In this document: positions 7,468 to 15,003 of the stretch, in pieces | Position numbering within the stretch: the first letter of the stretch is position 1 | Layout: each line of letters opens with the position of its first letter | Assembly (NCBI GenBank): GCA_944387845.1 | Contig: CALXGH010000047.1 | Location: 1-32,332 of the forward strand | Reading direction: 5' to 3' | Length of the DNA: 32,332 bases | From: an uncultured Oscillospiraceae bacterium | Lineage (GTDB): Bacteria > Bacillota > Clostridia > Oscillospirales > Oscillospiraceae | Notes under the pieces: model-generated | What the model saw: only the letters and a program-made list of their open reading frames with translations | The model's database searches: none | Told to the model about the DNA's origin: nothing | Program-made: the position numbers and the translations under genes

Positions 7468-8493
7468 ATGAGAGAAAAACTTGAGCAGATCAAAAGCGAA
7501 GCGCTGAGTATGCTTGCCAGGATTGACACGCAGAAAGAACTTGAGGAAATGCGTGTAAAATATCTGGGCAAAAAGGGTGAGCTTACAGCGGTTTTGAAGC
7601 AGATGGGCAAACTCTCCGCCGAGGAGAGGCCTGTTATCGGCCAGCTTGCAAATGAAGTGCGCCAGACTCTTGAGAAAGTAATCGACGAGAGCGCAGCAAA
7701 GATCGAGCGAGCCATGCTGGAGGCAAGACTCGAGAGCGAGGCTATCGATGTTACTGTACCTGGTAAGAGACTTGAAGAAGGTAAGCGCCACCCTATGTAC
7801 ACTGTCCTTGATGAAATTGAGGAGATCTTTGTGGGAATGGGCTTTGAAATACTTGAAGGTCCGGAAATTGAGCTTGCTGAGTATAACTTTACAAAGCTGA
7901 ACACGGAAGAGGGCCATCCAGCAAGAGACTGGACTGACACCTTCTATATAAAAGACGACAGTTCCATTTTGCTGCGTACACAGACATCCCCAATGCAGGT
8001 TCACGCTATGGAAACAAAGCAGCTGCCCATAAGGGTTGTAGCTCCAGGCAGAGTTTACAGAAAAGACGAGGTTGACGCAACCCATTCTCCTATGTTCCAC
8101 CAGATAGAGGGACTTGTAATAGACAAGAACATCACAATGGCCGATCTGAAGGGCACATTGAACACTATTGTCCGCAGGCTTTATGGTGAAAACACAGTAA
8201 CACGTTTCCGTCCTCACCACTTCCCATTTACGGAACCATCATGTGAGATGGATGTTCAGTGCCATGAGTGCGGCGGTAAGGGCTGCAGAGTCTGCAAGGG
8301 CGAGGGCTGGATTGAGCTCCTGGGCGCCGGCATGGTACACCCGAGAGTTCTTGAGATGTCCGGAATTGACCCTGATGTGTACTCTGGCTGGGCGTTCGGT
8401 ATGGGTCTTGAGAGACTTGCCATGAGAAGATACGAAATTTCCGATCTCCGTCTTATTTTCGAAAACGACGAGAGATTCTTAAAGCAGTTTTAA
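7468..8493 (+). CDS. pheS: Phenylalanine--tRNA ligase alpha subunit
   Basis: This is the catalytic subunit of the heterotetrameric (alpha2 beta2) enzyme that charges tRNA-Phe. The protein has 341 residues with an N-terminal coiled coil (about 1-90) that contacts tRNA. Class II motif 1 is around RHPMYTVLDEIEEIF, motif 2 is GRVYRKDEVDATHSPMFHQ, and motif 3 is GMGLERLAM. A CHECGGKGCRVC Cys-rich turn typical of bacterial PheS is present. The start is ATG 7468, eight bases after GGAG. An in-frame GTG at 7459 overlaps that ribosome binding site and is rejected. pheT follows 17 bp later. Confidence 0.98.
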   Translation: MREKLEQIKSEALSMLARIDTQKELEEMRVKYLGKKGELTAVLKQMGKLSAEERPVIGQLANEVRQTLEKVIDESAAKIERAMLEARLESEAIDVTVPGKRLEEGKRHPMYTVLDEIEEIFVGMGFEILEGPEIELAEYNFTKLNTEEGHPARDWTDTFYIKDDSSILLRTQTSPMQVHAMETKQLPIRVVAPGRVYRKDEVDATHSPMFHQIEGLVIDKNITMADLKGTLNTIVRRLYGENTVTRFRPHHFPFTEPSCEMDVQCHECGGKGCRVCKGEGWIELLGAGMVHPRVLEMSGIDPDVYSGWAFGMGLERLAMRRYEISDLRLIFENDERFLKQF

Positions 8494-8510
8494 CGGAAGG
8501 AGAGAGAAAA

Positions 8511-10889
8511 ATGGATTTAAGCAGAAAATGGTTAAATGAATTTGTTGAGACCTCTGATATAGGGGACAAAGATTTTGCCGAGGCTATGACTCTCTCTGGT
8601 TCCAAGGTAGAGACATTCACGGCTCTTGACAAAGAGATAAAGAATATTGTAGTAGGTGAAGTAACAGACATAAAGCGCCATGAGAACTCAGACCATATGT
8701 GGGTCTGCCAGGTAAATGTTGGCGACGAGACGGTGCAGATTGTAACAGGTGCTCAGAATGTTCAAAAGGGAGACCTGGTACCTGTTGCCAAGGACGGTTC
8801 CATACTGCCCGGCGGCGTTGAAATTAAGAAGGGTGTTCTGAGAGGCGAGGAGTCAAACGGTATGCTTTGTTCTCTCAAAGAGCTTGGACTTACACTTCAC
8901 GATTACCCCTATGCTGTGGACGACGGTATATGGATTCTCCAGGAAGAAGGTGTAAAGCCAGGCGATGACATCGCAAAGATTATCGGCGCCGACGACCATG
9001 TTGTAGAGTTTGAGATTACGCCAAACAGACCGGACTGCCTGTCTGTTATCGGCCTTGCGAGAGAAACTGCTGCCACATTTGACAGAAAGCTCAACCTCCA
9101 CACACCTGTTGTAAAAGGCTGCGGCGGAGATATAAACGATTTTGTAAAGGTAGAGATTGCAAACCCCGATCTGTGTATCCGTTATACAGGCAAAATGGTT
9201 AAGAATGTAAAAATCGCGCCATCACCAGCATGGATGAGAGAGCGGCTCCGCAACAGCGGCGTACGTCCTATAAACAACATTGTCGATATTACAAACTATG
9301 TAATGCTGGAATACGGCCAGCCAATGCACGCTTTTGATTTTAGCTGTGTTGACGGCGGTAAAATAATCGTAAGAACGGCAAAAGCCGGCGAGTCCATCAC
9401 AACTCTTGACGGCAATGAGAGACCTCTTACAGAGAGTATGCTCTGTATCTGCGATGAGCATAAGCCGGTAGGTGTTGCCGGTGTTATGGGCGGCGCCAAC
9501 TCTGAGATAGAAGGGGACACCGCAATGGTTCTCTTTGAGTCCGCAAACTTTAATGGCACATCCATAAGAAAGACGGCAAGGGCGCTCGGTATGAGAACGG
9601 ACGCCTCATCAAGATACGAAAAGGGTCTTGACCCGGCAAACACCATGAAGGCAGTAATGCGTGCCTGCGAGCTTGTTGAAATGCTGGGTTGCGGTGAGGT
9701 TGTTGACGGTGTTATTGATGTAATCGGACAGGAAACACCTGAGACCACCGTACTTCTTGAGCCGGATAAGATAAACGCACTCCTTGGTACGGATATTTCC
9801 AAAGAAGACATGATAAAAATCCTTCTGAAACTTGGCTTTGAGATGGATGGGGATATCATTAAGGTGCCAACATGGAGAGGAGACGTATCCCACTATTCCG
9901 ATATTGCTGAGGAAGTTGCAAGATTCTACGGATATAACAAGATACCAAACACTTTTATGCGCGGCGAGACAACTCTGGGCGGTTATACAGATATTCAGAA
10001 GTGCGAGCGCAGGATCGGCTCCGTAATCAGGGCAAACGGATATTATGAGATAATCACCTACTCATTCATCAGCCCGTCCTATTACGACAAGATAAACTGG
10101 CCGGCAGACTGCCCGCTCCGCAAGAGTGTTACTATACTCAATCCTCTGGGCGAAGATACGTCAATTATGAGGACTACAGTGCTGCCGTCAATGCTTGAGA
10201 TCCTCACAAGAAACTACAATTACAGAAACAAGAGCGCAAAGCTCTATGAGATAGGAAAGATATATCTTGGTCGCGATGACGGTCTTGCGGATGAGCCTAA
10301 GATCGTATCCCTTGGCGCCTATGGAGATGGTATGGATTACTATAAGCTCAAAGGTGTAGTGGAAGAGATCCTCGAATCTGAGCGCATAAGCGATGTAAAG
10401 TTTGTTCCAGAGAAGAACAATCCGTCTTACCATCCGGGAAGATGCGCAAAGGTATATGCTGGAGACAGATATATCGGCGTTTTCGGACAGATCCATCCTC
10501 TTGTTGCGGCCAACTACGGCGTTGACACGGAACTGTATGCCGGTGAGCTTGAGTTTGACGCCATTTTCCAGGCAAGAGGTCCTCACCCACAGTACAAACC
10601 TCTGCCGAAATATCCATCCATATCCAGAGATATCGCCGTTGTTTGCAACAAGGAGATAACCGTCGCGGAGCTGGAAAAGACAATAAGACTGGGTGGCGGC
10701 AGCATACTCAAAGGTGTAGAGCTGTTTGATATTTACACAGGTTCTCATATTGCACAGGGCAAGAAGAGCGTAGCTTTCTCTCTTACACTCAGAGACGACA
10801 GCAAGACTCTTACAGTTGAAGAAGCTGACAAGGAAGTTAAAAATATCCTTGACCGCCTTGAAAATGATCTCGGTGCTGTAATAAGATAA
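8511..10889 (+). CDS. pheT: Phenylalanine--tRNA ligase beta subunit
   Basis: This is the beta subunit that binds tRNA and edits mischarged Tyr-tRNA-Phe. The 792-residue length is normal. Domain order: N-terminal region, tRNA-binding OB fold (about 40-150, GEVTDIKRHENSDHMWVCQV), B3/B4 editing module (about 210-385, with VDITNYVMLEYGQPMHAFD and GVMGG), B5 (about 400-470), catalytic-like core (about 490-680, with EEVARFYGYNKIP), and a C-terminal ferredoxin-like anticodon-binding domain (about 700-792, KYPSISRDIAVV). GGAGAGAG precedes the ATG. It is cotranscribed with pheS under the T-box and followed by a terminator at 10909. Confidence 0.98.
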   Translation: MDLSRKWLNEFVETSDIGDKDFAEAMTLSGSKVETFTALDKEIKNIVVGEVTDIKRHENSDHMWVCQVNVGDETVQIVTGAQNVQKGDLVPVAKDGSILPGGVEIKKGVLRGEESNGMLCSLKELGLTLHDYPYAVDDGIWILQEEGVKPGDDIAKIIGADDHVVEFEITPNRPDCLSVIGLARETAATFDRKLNLHTPVVKGCGGDINDFVKVEIANPDLCIRYTGKMVKNVKIAPSPAWMRERLRNSGVRPINNIVDITNYVMLEYGQPMHAFDFSCVDGGKIIVRTAKAGESITTLDGNERPLTESMLCICDEHKPVGVAGVMGGANSEIEGDTAMVLFESANFNGTSIRKTARALGMRTDASSRYEKGLDPANTMKAVMRACELVEMLGCGEVVDGVIDVIGQETPETTVLLEPDKINALLGTDISKEDMIKILLKLGFEMDGDIIKVPTWRGDVSHYSDIAEEVARFYGYNKIPNTFMRGETTLGGYTDIQKCERRIGSVIRANGYYEIITYSFISPSYYDKINWPADCPLRKSVTILNPLGEDTSIMRTTVLPSMLEILTRNYNYRNKSAKLYEIGKIYLGRDDGLADEPKIVSLGAYGDGMDYYKLKGVVEEILESERISDVKFVPEKNNPSYHPGRCAKVYAGDRYIGVFGQIHPLVAANYGVDTELYAGELEFDAIFQARGPHPQYKPLPKYPSISRDIAVVCNKEITVAELEKTIRLGGGSILKGVELFDIYTGSHIAQGKKSVAFSLTLRDDSKTLTVEEADKEVKNILDRLENDLGAVIR

Positions 10890-10908
10890 AAAGAGTAAAT
10901 ACAAAAGG

Positions 10909-10937
10909 ACCGGACGTGAGTTTACGTCCGGTTCTTT
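10909..10937. terminator. Terminator between pheT and the degV gene
   Basis: ACCGGACGT (10909-10917) pairs with ACGTCCGGT (10924-10932) around a 6-nt loop, followed by TCTTTCGTT. The plus-strand tail is weakly T-rich. On the other side an A-rich stretch gives T residues for the minus strand, so it can serve both convergent transcripts. Confidence 0.75.
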
Positions 10938-10951
10938 CGTTATGAGGTATA

Positions 10952-11815
10952 TTAAAATGAAGACGAGCTATCTTTGCTGAAAAAAGCCGCTGCTACGGCT
11001 CCAGGGCCCACATGGGTACCAACTACGCTACCAACAATGGCAAAATCCAGGGTGTCGGTATTGTTTTCCCATAAAGACGCGCTGTCAGATATATATTTTT
11101 GCAGCAGTGCGTCCGTGAGACCAGTATATCCCAGAAGGACAGGCTTCCGAAAATCTACGCCGCCGGCAGCTTTTATTTCCTGGACAAGGAGGTTGTTGCC
11201 GTGTTTTGAGCCTCTGGCTTTGCCTAGGAGCTTTACTTCTCCGTCAACAACGCAAATAACAGGTTTTATGGATAAAATGCCTCCGGCGAAAGCTACTGTT
11301 TTTGATATGCGGCCACCCTTTTTCAGATATTCGAGAGTATCGAGAAGAGCAATTAATCTTATACTTTCCCGCTCTTTTGTTATAACTTCGGCGATCTGTG
11401 AAGCGCTCATGCCGTTGTCTGCCATGGAGAGAGCCATCTGGACGAGGATACCTGTGCCGATAGCTACGGATTTGCTGTCAACGATATGTATTTTGTCGTC
11501 AGGGAAGTCCATTGCGGCAATGACTGCACTCTGATACGTTCCTGAAAGTTTAGAAGAGAGTGTTATTACAAGTACTTCCTCGCCAGCTTCCAACGCCTCT
11601 TTGTAGGCTTTGGCAAAATCTTCCGGTGAGGGCTGACTTGTTGTAGGAAGGACATCGCTTTCAATTAGTTTTTCATAAAACCGTTTGTCGTCGATTGTTA
11701 TGCCCTCAATAAATTCTTCGTCGCCAAATCTAACTTTCAGAGGAATGATAGTAAATCTGGAGCGGATCTTCTCCGGAATATTTGTGGTGGAATCTATGAT
11801 AAGTCTGACTTTCAC
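10952..11815 (-). CDS. DegV family fatty-acid-binding protein
   Basis: DegV/FakB-type proteins bind a fatty acid and, with the FakA kinase, can present it for phosphorylation; many paralogues have no defined partner. The protein has 287 residues. Visible family segments are the N-terminal IIDSTTNIPE, the TTSQPSPEDF loop that closes over the lipid carboxylate, HIVDSKSVAIGTGILV, and KKGGRISKTVAFAGGILSIKP. The start is GTG at 11815, with AAGGAGAT eight bases away. It lies 50 bp downstream of the marR-type gene in the same direction, so the two may share a transcript. No FakA homologue is in the window. Confidence 0.92.
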   Translation of the reverse strand: MKVRLIIDSTTNIPEKIRSRFTIIPLKVRFGDEEFIEGITIDDKRFYEKLIESDVLPTTSQPSPEDFAKAYKEALEAGEEVLVITLSSKLSGTYQSAVIAAMDFPDDKIHIVDSKSVAIGTGILVQMALSMADNGMSASQIAEVITKERESIRLIALLDTLEYLKKGGRISKTVAFAGGILSIKPVICVVDGEVKLLGKARGSKHGNNLLVQEIKAAGGVDFRKPVLLGYTGLTDALLQKYISDSASLWENNTDTLDFAIVGSVVGTHVGPGAVAAAFFSKDSSSSF

Positions 11816-11865
11816 TTTCTTATCTCCTTTATAAGCTTATATTTTAATACCAGCGCTGAAATAGT

Positions 11866-12327
11866 TCAGTCCGAATTTCTGGATGGCAACCCCTCTTCAG
11901 CCAAAACTTCAAGTTTTGAGAGTATGGAATCAAGAGCGGAGTATAGGGCTTTTCGCTCGCTTTCAGACAACTGGCTTACCAGTTCAACTGCGGACTCACC
12001 ACGTTCAAGAACAAAATCTGCGGCTTTTTTTCCTTCGTCAGTGAGTAAAAGTCGGGAGTTGTATACTTTAACCCCTTCATTTTGTCTTAAAACAAGCCCT
12101 TTATCTACCATTTCGGAAATAATGCGGGACACGGCGGCTTTGTCTTTATCACAGCAGGCGCAAAGCTCTGTCATGGTGATACCCTCGGGAAATCTGTTAA
12201 GGGCGATAAGATACTGGGCAAACGCACCCTTATACCCATATTTTACCATCTCGTCCCGTTCGATTTTCTGTATGTAGCGGCTGATGCCAGAGATAGCGAA
12301 TGAGAACTGTTCAAATCTGCTGAGCAT
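11866..12327 (-). CDS. MarR family transcriptional regulator
   Basis: This is a winged-helix DNA-binding regulator of 153 residues, a normal MarR length. Helices at both ends form the dimer interface. The helix-turn-helix lies at about 50-75 (GITMTELCACCDKDKAAVSRIISEMVDKG), followed by the wing (LVLRQNEGVKVYNSRLLLTDEGKKAADF). The recognition-helix segment D-K-A-A-V-S-R-I-I fits the family. A clear GGAGGTG ribosome binding site precedes the ATG. A perfect dyad at 12351-12366 lies directly upstream, so autoregulation is likely. The adjacent degV gene is a plausible target; the ligand is unknown. Confidence 0.93.
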   Translation of the reverse strand: MLSRFEQFSFAISGISRYIQKIERDEMVKYGYKGAFAQYLIALNRFPEGITMTELCACCDKDKAAVSRIISEMVDKGLVLRQNEGVKVYNSRLLLTDEGKKAADFVLERGESAVELVSQLSESERKALYSALDSILSKLEVLAEEGLPSRNSD

Positions 12328-12350
12328 AAAAACACCTCCGAGAATAGATT

Positions 12351-12366
12351 TGTTGACAAGTCAACA
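12351..12366. promoter_or_regulatory. Dyad operator upstream of the MarR gene
   Basis: TGTTGAC-AA-GTCAACA is a perfect 7-bp inverted repeat 24 bp from the marR start codon. A second TTGACAA copy, one half site, occurs at 12390-12396. The size and position fit a MarR-dimer site. No strong minus-strand promoter could be identified around it. Confidence 0.6.
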
Positions 12367-12461
12367 GATGAGAGCATAACATAATTTTATTGACAAATAA
12401 ACAAAAATATTCACAAAGTATATACTAATAAAAAATCATTTTTAATTGGTTGTTTACAGCG

Positions 12462-12494
12462 GACTCTGCCATCTTCTGCAAAGATGGCAGAGTC
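12462..12494. other. Perfect 14-bp hairpin in the marR-pheA intergenic region
   Basis: GACTCTGCCATCTT (12462-12475) and AAGATGGCAGAGTC (12481-12494) are perfect arms around CTGCA. No T-tract follows on either strand, so it is not a normal intrinsic terminator. It lies upstream of the pheA operon promoter and between divergent genes. Apart from the promoter and leader described separately, I see no gene in 12367-12690. Confidence 0.7.
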
Positions 12495-12630
12495 ATTTGC
12501 GGTGATGGGAATTTATACGGCATAGAGATAATTTCCAAAGTAAGTATGACACAACTTTGCTTTTACAGTGCAAAGCATTAACTTGACAAAATTTTTTATA
12601 AGTCTTGGCTGGTTTTTTACTATTTTACTA

Positions 12631-12659
12631 TTGACAACATTGTAAAAAGAGGGGATAAT
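12631..12659 (+). promoter_or_regulatory. Promoter of the aromatic amino acid operon
   Basis: TTGACA (12631-12636), exactly 17 bp, then GATAAT (12654-12659). It is one of the strongest sigma-A-type promoters in the window. Transcription should start near 12666, about 25 nt before the leader-peptide ATG. Confidence 0.9.
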
Positions 12660-12690
12660 ACAAGCAAATAATTTTTTAGGATGTTTTGTT

Positions 12691-12795
12691 ATGGCAGCAC
12701 AGTGCACCAAAACTGCATACTACTTTTTTGGATTCCAGGGCTATTATTTTAGCGCTGGCTTTTTTGCTGCGGCAAGACATTCTGCTAAGTCCTGA
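12691..12795 (+). CDS. Phe/Tyr-rich leader peptide of the aromatic operon
   Basis: This is a 34-codon ORF with the core YYFFGFQGYYF at residues 10-20 and FF at 24-25: four Tyr and six Phe within 16 codons, and no Trp. ATG 12691 follows AGGA (12678-12681) with a 9-nt gap. The stop is TGA 12793-12795. It lies between the operon promoter and an intrinsic terminator just before pheA. This is the layout of amino-acid biosynthetic attenuators, in which ribosomes stall at regulatory codons when the charged tRNA is scarce. The amino acids counted, Phe and Tyr, are the end products of the operon downstream (pheA and tyrA). Evidence is by eye; no expression data. Confidence 0.85.
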   Translation: MAAQCTKTAYYFFGFQGYYFSAGFFAAARHSAKS

Positions 12796-12856
12796 ATTCA
12801 AGAAAGAATTTTAGAATTTAACGCCGGTGTCTGTAAGCAGCAGACACCGGTTTTTT
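12765..12856 (+). terminator. Attenuator of the pheA operon (antiterminator/terminator pair)
   Basis: Terminator: CCGGTGTCTG (12824-12833) pairs with CAGACACCGG (12841-12850), then TTTTTT. Competing antiterminator: TGCTGC (12765-12770) with GCAGCA (12837-12842) and AGACATT (12775-12781) with GGTGTCT (12826-12832), separated by a 4x4 internal loop. The antiterminator takes up the whole 5' arm core of the terminator. Its 5' strand begins at the last Phe codons of the leader peptide. A ribosome held at the Tyr/Phe codons before 12750 would leave it free, while one reaching the stop at 12793 would cover part of it. GCAGCA at 12694-12699 could also pair with TGCTGC as a weak protector helix. Confidence 0.8.
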
Positions 12857-12878
12857 ATTTTTGCAGGAGAGGTAAATT

Positions 12879-13970
12879 ATGAATAAGCTGGAAATCGCAA
12901 GGCAGCAGATCAATGAAGCTGACCGGGAAATTGCAAAGTATTTTGAGAAGAGAATGAAGGCCTCACAGATGGTGGCTGAGTACAAATTGGAAAACATGAT
13001 GCCCATTTTTGACCCTAAGCGTGAGGCGCAGGTCATCGAAAACAACAAGGCTTTTATAGACGACCCGGAGATCAGATCTTTTTACGCTCTGTTTCAGCAA
13101 AACGTTATGGATGTCTCAAAAATGTACCAGCGCAGGCTTGTGGAGGGCATGAGAGTGGCCTACAGCGGAGTTGAAGGGGCATACGCACATATTGCCGCAA
13201 AGCTTATTTTCCCTGACGCCAACCATGTGCCGTACGGCAGCTTCGAGGAGGCCTATGAGGCGGCGGTAAACGGCGAAAGCGACTGCGTCGTGCTTCCTAT
13301 TGAAAACAGCACTGCCGGCGAGGTGGGCGGCAATATGGATATGATATACGCTGGACCGCTGACAATAAACGGTATGTATGAGCTGAAGATAACCCATAAT
13401 CTCCTTGCCAAAAAGGGAACGGCCATATCGGAGATAAAGACGGTATGCAGCCATGTGCAGGCTATTCAGCAGTGCTATGAATATATAAAAAGGAACGGGT
13501 TTGCTACACAGAACGTAGTTAACACGGCTGTAGCGGCAAAAATGGTTGCAGAAAGTGGCGACAGAACTATAGCAGCCATAGCTAGTCGGGAGACGGCAAA
13601 GCTCTATGGGCTTGAGATAATCGCCGAGGCAATAAATGAAAGTACAATAAACACAACAAGGTTTGCAGTTCTCTCAAGAGCTGACACTGCCAGCGGAGAC
13701 AACAAGCTCTTCACATTGGGCTTTACGGTAAACCACGAGGCTGGAGCCCTTGCCAAGGTAATTAAGATAATAGCCAAATACGATTTCAATATGCACCTTA
13801 TAAAAAGCCGTCCGTTAAAAGACGAGCTTTGGCGATATTACTTCTTCACCGAGATCGAAGGAAACCTCAACAGCGAAGCGGGAAGGAAATTACTTGAGGG
13901 ACTTAAAGAAGTCTGCATAAACGTTCGCGTGATTGGCGCTTATGGAGATCACACAACTTTGGAGGAGTAA
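12879..13970 (+). CDS. pheA: Bifunctional chorismate mutase/prephenate dehydratase (P-protein)
   Basis: It converts chorismate to prephenate and then to phenylpyruvate, the Phe branch. The protein has 363 residues. The chorismate mutase domain (about 1-85) has the AroQ catalytic pattern R8, R25, K36, D45, R48, E49. The prephenate dehydratase domain (about 90-275) shows RVAYSGVEGAYAHIAA, LPIENSTAGEVGGN and the catalytic TTRF motif (INTTRFAVL). The ACT domain (about 283-360) has GALAKV, but the usual ESRP Phe-binding motif reads KSRP (309-312), so feedback by Phe may be altered. The ATG follows GGAGAGG at good distance. It is the first gene after the attenuator, and aroB follows 11 bp later. 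Confidence 0.97.
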   Translation: MNKLEIARQQINEADREIAKYFEKRMKASQMVAEYKLENMMPIFDPKREAQVIENNKAFIDDPEIRSFYALFQQNVMDVSKMYQRRLVEGMRVAYSGVEGAYAHIAAKLIFPDANHVPYGSFEEAYEAAVNGESDCVVLPIENSTAGEVGGNMDMIYAGPLTINGMYELKITHNLLAKKGTAISEIKTVCSHVQAIQQCYEYIKRNGFATQNVVNTAVAAKMVAESGDRTIAAIASRETAKLYGLEIIAEAINESTINTTRFAVLSRADTASGDNKLFTLGFTVNHEAGALAKVIKIIAKYDFNMHLIKSRPLKDELWRYYFFTEIEGNLNSEAGRKLLEGLKEVCINVRVIGAYGDHTTLEE

Positions 13971-13981
13971 GGAGATAGAGT

Positions 13982-14992
13982 ATGAAACTGACTGTAAATC
14001 TTGGAGAGAAAAGTTACGATATCATAATAGAGCATAATATCCTCAAAAGCGCCGGAAAGTATTTTAATCTTGACAGAAAAGTTATGGTAGTAACGGACGA
14101 CGGGGTACCGGCGGAGTATGCGGAGACTGTAAAAGATGTTTGCAGAGACGGTTATATATGCACCATACCAGGCGGCGAGGCCAGCAAAAATATCGATATG
14201 CTCCAGGTAATATTAAAGGCCATGCTGGAAAACAATTTCTCACGCAGGGACTGTGTTGTGGCAGTTGGCGGCGGAGTTGTAGGAGATATGGCGGGCTTTG
14301 CGGCGGCAATATATATGCGTGGTATTGATTTTTACAACATACCCACCACAATACTTTCCCAGGTGGACTCCTCTATCGGAGGGAAGGTGGCTATCGATTT
14401 TGAGGGCCTTAAAAATATTGTGGGCGCTTTCCACCAGCCAAGGGGTGTTTTAATTGACCCAGAGACAATAAAAACTCTGTCCCCAAGACAGCGAGCAAGC
14501 GGTCTTGTGGAGGCGGTAAAGACGGGAATTATAGGAGATAAGACCCTCTTTGAAATGTTTGAAAATGATGACATCGACGAAAAGACCGACGAGATGATAT
14601 ATAGATCCCTCCAGGTGAAAAGATGTGTGGTTGAGCAGGACCCCACAGAAAAGGGCATAAGAAAGATACTCAACTTTGGACACACCGTTGGCCATGGAAT
14701 TGAGGCTGCGGCGGAGGGAAAGCTCCTTCACGGCGAGTGCGTTGCACTGGGTATGATGTATGTTTGCTCTGACGATATAAAGAAGCGGCTTTTGAAGATA
14801 TATGAGAAACTGGGCCTTATGGAAAATATAGGACCTTATATTGAAAATATCGGTCTTATAGGCAAGGATAAGATAATGGATGCCATGCGCCACGACAAAA
14901 AGGCGGCCGATGATATGTGCTCTGTTATTTTGAGCGACAGTATCGGTTCCTGCAATATAACAGAGCGCAGACTTGGCGAGATATTTGGCTGA
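13982..14992 (+). CDS. aroB: 3-Dehydroquinate synthase
   Basis: This enzyme performs the second shikimate step, DAHP to 3-dehydroquinate, using NAD and a metal ion. The protein has 336 residues, slightly shorter than the E. coli enzyme. The NAD/substrate motifs GGGVVGDMAGFAAAIYMRG, PTTILSQVDSSIGGKVAID and KNIVGAFHQP are all clear. The metal ligands are expected at the conserved Glu in SGLVEAVK and the His residues of ILNFGHTVGHGIE and LLHGECVALGM, all of which are present. AAGGAGAT precedes the ATG. It lies between pheA and aroC in the same operon. Confidence 0.98.
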   Translation: MKLTVNLGEKSYDIIIEHNILKSAGKYFNLDRKVMVVTDDGVPAEYAETVKDVCRDGYICTIPGGEASKNIDMLQVILKAMLENNFSRRDCVVAVGGGVVGDMAGFAAAIYMRGIDFYNIPTTILSQVDSSIGGKVAIDFEGLKNIVGAFHQPRGVLIDPETIKTLSPRQRASGLVEAVKTGIIGDKTLFEMFENDDIDEKTDEMIYRSLQVKRCVVEQDPTEKGIRKILNFGHTVGHGIEAAAEGKLLHGECVALGMMYVCSDDIKKRLLKIYEKLGLMENIGPYIENIGLIGKDKIMDAMRHDKKAADDMCSVILSDSIGSCNITERRLGEIFG

Positions 14993-15003
14993 GAGGTACA
15001 GTT

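Noticed and set aside
7330..8220. A 296-codon open frame on the minus strand across the T-box and pheS
   Set aside because: It lies antisense to pheS and the T-box. The product is rich in Phe, Leu, His and Cys with no domain, as expected from reading a coding strand backwards.
10188..10904. A 238-codon minus-strand frame antisense to pheT
   Set aside because: It overlaps the conserved pheT C-terminal domains, has no ribosome binding site and its composition is that of a shadow frame.
12513..12710. A 65-codon minus-strand frame across the operon promoter
   Set aside because: It covers the TTGACA/GATAAT promoter and the leader start, has no ribosome binding site, and looks random.
12681..12752. 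An alternative short ORF starting at ATG 12681 within the pheA leader
   Set aside because: It is out of frame with the Tyr/Phe-rich ORF, its ATG overlaps the AGGA site, and it has no run of regulatory codons.
14917..15003. Upstream extension of aroC inside aroB
   Set aside because: The frame is open by chance. The family begins at MKNTFGNSI, which has a ribosome binding site directly after the aroB stop.
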